Below, one piece after another: positions 13,144 to 14,928 of a stretch of 14,928 nucleotides of DNA. Both the position numbers and the translations under genes were made by a program. The stretch is from Deinococcales bacterium (GTDB lineage: Bacteria > Deinococcota > Deinococci > Deinococcales > Deinococcaceae). The stretch lies in NCBI GenBank assembly GCA_025359705.1, contig JANYFS010000630.1, positions 1 to 14,928 of the forward strand, in the 5' to 3' direction. Numbering within the stretch: position 1 is the stretch's first letter; each line of letters starts with the position of its first letter. The notes beneath the pieces were generated by a model that was not told the origin of the DNA, did not search any database, and was given only the letters and a program-made list of their open reading frames with translations.

Positions 13144-13171
13144 TGATCCGTTGTGCGTTGTCCGTTGTTCG
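13144..13171. repeat. Degenerate 7-bp tandem repeat
   Basis: Units TGATCCG, TTGTGCG, TTGTCCG and TTGTTCG. It lies in the 294-bp gap between pspA and the secreted-protein gene, which has no supportable gene of its own. Confidence 0.55.
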
Positions 13172-13201
13172 CTGGGTGATTCATAGTTCGTAAATGCGAA
13201 A

Positions 13202-13222
13202 GGACGAGCCAGTGGCCCGTCC
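13202..13222 (-). terminator. Probable pspA terminator
   Basis: GGACGAGCC (13202-13210) and GGCCCGTCC (13214-13222) form a 9-bp stem with a 3-nt loop. On the minus strand the one non-Watson-Crick pair is G-U, on the plus strand A-C, so the hairpin is meant for minus-strand RNA. It is followed there by TTTCGCATTT. It lies about 115 bp after the pspA stop. Confidence 0.5.
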
Positions 13223-13310
13223 CATTGAGAGATTGGTTTTTTTGGTGAAAAGTCTCGTGTAGAAGTCATTGCAGATTCAACTTGACATTGAATTCCTCGA
13301 GCTTTTTCCT

Positions 13311-13328
13311 GCACTCTCGCACTCTCGC
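13311..13328. repeat. Second copy of the 8-bp GAGAGTGC repeat
   Basis: GCACTCTC twice, then GCATAGCG; on the minus strand GAGAGTGC twice. The same unit ends the array at 1780-1811, more than 11 kb away. A CTCGAG lies nearby at 13296. It lies just after the pspA stop codon. Confidence 0.7.
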
Positions 13329-13337
13329 ATAGCGATC

Positions 13338-14000
13338 CTACATGCCCATTTCTTTTTTCATTTTAGCCAAAGCATCCTCGACTTCAGATTTTTTACCCAA
13401 TTCGGCAAGTTGAGAATCCAAATCGCCACCCCTGCGAAGTTCGCTCATGGCTTTAGACTTGTCTTCCATGCCTGCCACTCGTTTTTCCATTTCGTCGAAG
13501 GCCGCAGAAGCACCCTCGGCTTTGTCGAAACCCGAAACCCGCTCGAGCTTTTGCGTGGCTTCGGCGGTTTGCTGGCGGGCTTGCAGGAGTTCTTTTTTGG
13601 CTTCCATCTCGGAAATCTTTTGATCCAGCGCGTGCAACTGGGTTTTAAGTTCTTCGATGGTGCTGGCATTTTGGGCGACTTGGTTCTCAAAACCTGCCGC
13701 CACCTGCTCGAAGGTACTTTTGCGGTTCAGGGCTTCGCGGGCCAAGTCTTCACGGCCCATTTTCAGTGCGTCGCGGGCTTTGCCGTCGTACTCTTCGGAT
13801 TGCCTGCGGTTCATGTCCCGCTCGCGTTCGATCTTGCTTTGCTGGGCCATCGCTTCGGCAACCTCGTTGCGGGCATCTTGGTAGGCTTCACGCATATCGC
13901 GCAGGGCTTGCTCGATAATCAGCTTGGGATCCTCGGCTTTGGAGATCAGTTCATTGATGTTGGCCTTCAGCAAGCGTCCGATACGATCTAAAATCCCCAT
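13338..14000 (-). CDS. pspA: PspA/IM30 (Vipp1) family envelope-maintenance protein
   Basis: 220 aa, cytoplasmic and peripheral on the membrane. Family members assemble into large ESCRT-III-like rings or rods that bind and support damaged inner membrane. The sequence shows the hallmark N-terminal amphipathic helix MGILDRIGRLLKANINEL (1-18), then DPKLIIEQALRDMREA (24-39) and a long Ala/Glu/Lys/Gln-rich coiled coil to about residue 190. A short Gly-containing break (GGDLDSQL) precedes a last helix. The start is ATG 14000, with AAGGAG 6 nt upstream; the in-frame extension to 14114 lacks these features and crosses the promoter. No pspBC, pspF or other phage-shock genes are present, so regulation is not of the enterobacterial type. 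It appears monocistronic. Only one CTCGAG occurs in the gene. Confidence 0.95.
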   Translation of the reverse strand: MGILDRIGRLLKANINELISKAEDPKLIIEQALRDMREAYQDARNEVAEAMAQQSKIERERDMNRRQSEEYDGKARDALKMGREDLAREALNRKSTFEQVAAGFENQVAQNASTIEELKTQLHALDQKISEMEAKKELLQARQQTAEATQKLERVSGFDKAEGASAAFDEMEKRVAGMEDKSKAMSELRRGGDLDSQLAELGKKSEVEDALAKMKKEMGM

Positions 14001-14006
14001 GATGTT

Positions 14007-14049
14007 CTCCTTAGTTTTGCTCGAGTGGATTGGTGATACATCTATAATA
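14007..14049 (-). promoter_or_regulatory. pspA promoter and ribosome binding site
   Basis: TATTAT (complement of 14044-14049) is a good -10 and would give a leader of about 37 nt that contains AAGGAG (14007-14012). The region at -35 reads GAAACT and is not a match to TTGACA. CTCGAG copies at 14020 and 14056 lie in the leader and in the -10/-35 spacer. Confidence 0.45.
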
Positions 14050-14148
14050 CGCAGACTCGAGTGAAAAGTTTCTGAAGAAAAATGGAGAATAATTCGCGCT
14101 CGAGAACCAAACAAGTTTAGGTTTTCTTAATCCCCAAAAGGTTGGCTC

Positions 14149-14180
14149 GAGATAAACAAAAAAAGAGATAAACAAAAAAA
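14149..14180. repeat. 16-bp tandem duplication starting inside CTCGAG
   Basis: GAGATAAACAAAAAAA occurs twice in direct succession. The first GAG completes the CTCGAG at 14146. It lies between the gltA terminator stem and pspA, and its A runs may add to the T tract of the gltA terminator. Confidence 0.85.
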
Positions 14181-14209
14181 TAAAAAAAGAGGTGAGCCAA
14201 AAGCCCACC
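14173..14209 (-). terminator. gltA terminator
   Basis: GGTGAGC (14191-14197) and GCCCACC (14203-14209) form a 7-bp stem with one G-U on the minus strand and a 5-nt loop. Pairing can extend by four weaker pairs into the adjoining CTCGAG (14211). On the minus strand it is followed by TCTTTTTTTATTTTTTT. It lies about 40 bp after the gltA stop. Confidence 0.82.
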
Positions 14210-14248
14210 CCTCGAGTGCATGATTCAAGTCAATGATTCAAAACCAGC

Positions 14249-14928
14249 TCAGCTAAAATGCTCAACGCTGCTTACCCGCTGTTCAATCGGCAGATAATGC
14301 TGATCCACTGCACCGGTATATAAGGCTTGGGGGCGCAGCAATTTGTTATTTTGGGTGTACTCGATCACGCTGGCGGCCCAACCCGAAATGCGGGCTAGGG
14401 CAAAAATCGGGGTAAAAAATTCTTTGTCGATGCCCAAATCCGAATACACCACCCCGCTGTAAAAATCCACATTGGGATAAATACCCTTGCTCGAGAGCCG
14501 CTCGAGAACGGTGGTTTCGATCACCTCGAGGATTTGGTAATAGTGGCTTTTACCTTGTTTGTCGGCAACCAGCGCGGCATAATCGCGCAAAACGCGGCTG
14601 CGCGGATCAAAGAATTTGTAAACGCGGTGGCCCACCCCCATGATCTTTTCTTTGCGGTCCAGTTTGGCATGTACATAGTCGGCGGCTTTGGCAGGGTCGC
14701 CAATCTCGTCCAGCATATCCATCACCGCTTCGTTGGCTCCGCCGTGCAGGGGTCCTTTCAATGCGCCAATGGCAGACACCACGCTCGAGTACATATCGGA
14801 CAGGGTGCTAGAGGTTGCCAGTGCGGTAAAGGTGGAGGCATTCATACCGTGATCGGCGTGCAGCACCAAAGCGATGTCGAACAAACGCGCCTCTTCTGGA
14901 GTGGGTTCTTTGCCGTGCAGCATATACA
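14249..14928 (-). CDS. gltA: Citrate synthase, C-terminal part (cut by the window end)
   Basis: Condenses acetyl-CoA and oxaloacetate to citrate, the entry of the TCA cycle. About 225 C-terminal residues are visible; the gene continues past the right edge, and the first Met in view is internal. All three catalytic residues of the family are present in order: His in HADHG, His in GPLHGGANEA and Asp in PNVDFYSG. GVGHRVYKFFDPR is the arginine-containing oxaloacetate/CoA site, and SVIEYTQNNKLLRPQALY is the usual C-terminal region of Gram-positive-type (shorter, dimeric) citrate synthases. A methylcitrate synthase of the same fold is an alternative that this fragment cannot exclude, but no propionate genes are near. 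Strong terminator just after the stop. Confidence 0.93.
   Translation of the reverse strand, partial: YMLHGKEPTPEEARLFDIALVLHADHGMNASTFTALATSSTLSDMYSSVVSAIGALKGPLHGGANEAVMDMLDEIGDPAKAADYVHAKLDRKEKIMGVGHRVYKFFDPRSRVLRDYAALVADKQGKSHYYQILEVIETTVLERLSSKGIYPNVDFYSGVVYSDLGIDKEFFTPIFALARISGWAASVIEYTQNNKLLRPQALYTGAVDQHYLPIEQRVSSVEHFS

Larger units (their letters stand above)
82..14789. repeat. CTCGAG, a highly iterated palindrome (92 copies)
   Basis: Start positions by hand count: 82 112 154 248 287 524 824 881 1061 1124 1205 1417 1442 1664 1733 1804 1881 2909 2972 3090 3436 3615 3668 3818 3832 3902 3943 4163 4295 4605 4752 4897 5019 5130 5161 5367 5471 5508 5811 5832 5902 5974 6012 6041 6189 6329 6508 6691 7368 7504 7633 7885 7939 8287 8308 8512 8746 8770 8817 9121 9135 9207 9374 9395 9464 9572 10115 10133 10255 10785 10941 10964 10988 11070 11269 11555 11766 11875 12011 12083 12967 13296 13542 14020 14056 14099 14146 14211 14490 14501 14525 14784. 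Flanking bases are mixed, so the conserved unit is the 6-bp core. 28 copies are outside genes. Confidence 0.95.

Noticed and set aside
13102..13314. A small minus-strand gene between pspA and the secreted-protein gene
   Set aside because: The frame crosses the pspA terminator hairpin and a 7-bp repeat, has no ribosome binding site, and its sequence is low-complexity in part.
14001..14114. An N-terminal extension of pspA
   Set aside because: It crosses the -10 box and ribosome binding site. PspA proteins begin with the amphipathic helix at MGILDRIG.
82..14789. CTCGAG as cloning-site (XhoI) contamination or linker artefact
   Set aside because: Copies lie inside conserved coding sequence in frame and in terminator stems, with varied flanks. 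Linkers cannot produce this pattern.

Overview
The window looks like chromosomal DNA of a bacterium of the Deinococcota (Deinococcus-Thermus), probably a Deinococcus-like species of moderate GC. The grounds are family resemblance, recalled and not searched: a short-type alpha-glucan phosphorylase whose N-terminus resembles Thermus/Deinococcus enzymes, a citrate synthase of similar affinity, and a mixture of Shine-Dalgarno starts with apparently leaderless starts (a TANNNT box 6-8 nt before the ATG and no ribosome binding site). No tRNA, rRNA, transposase, prophage or CRISPR array is visible.

Layout. On the plus strand: an ATPase-permease fusion of the nitrate/sulfonate/HMP-type ABC importers (200-1702), then ftsH (1874-3745). 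Everything from 3935 onward is on the minus strand. Read in transcription order from the right edge, these are gltA (citrate synthase, cut by the window end), pspA, a secreted protein of unknown function, a lipoprotein of unknown function, dxs, glgP, and a two-gene operon of an RseP-type site-2 protease followed by a GT2 glycosyltransferase. Most transcription units end in recognisable intrinsic terminators (after ftsH, glgP, dxs, the secreted protein, pspA and gltA). FtsH, the site-2 protease, PspA and the exported proteins all concern the cell envelope. glgP, dxs and gltA are central carbon and isoprenoid metabolism. The genes themselves are mostly ordinary.

The exceptional feature is not a gene. 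The palindrome CTCGAG occurs 92 times by hand count in 14.9 kb, about one per 160 bp, where an unbiased sequence would hold three or four. It is in every gene and is more than twice as dense between genes (28 in about 2.4 kb) as inside them (64 in about 12.6 kb). In genes it occurs in all three reading phases but mostly as CTC-GAG: 39 of the 43 Leu-Glu dipeptides in the ten proteins use exactly that codon pair. It also sits in terminator stems or loops, forms one Shine-Dalgarno sequence, and lies at the edge of, or inside, several short tandem-repeat arrays, three of which have the form CTC followed by units that each begin with GAG. This resembles the highly iterated palindrome HIP1 of cyanobacteria, with a different word. 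I know of no description of it for this lineage.

The window is also rich in short tandem arrays (units of 7, 8, 11, 11, 14, 15, 16 and about 23 bp). They lie mostly between genes, but one encodes a pentapeptide repeat at the start of the lipoprotein and one runs across the stop codon of the secreted protein.
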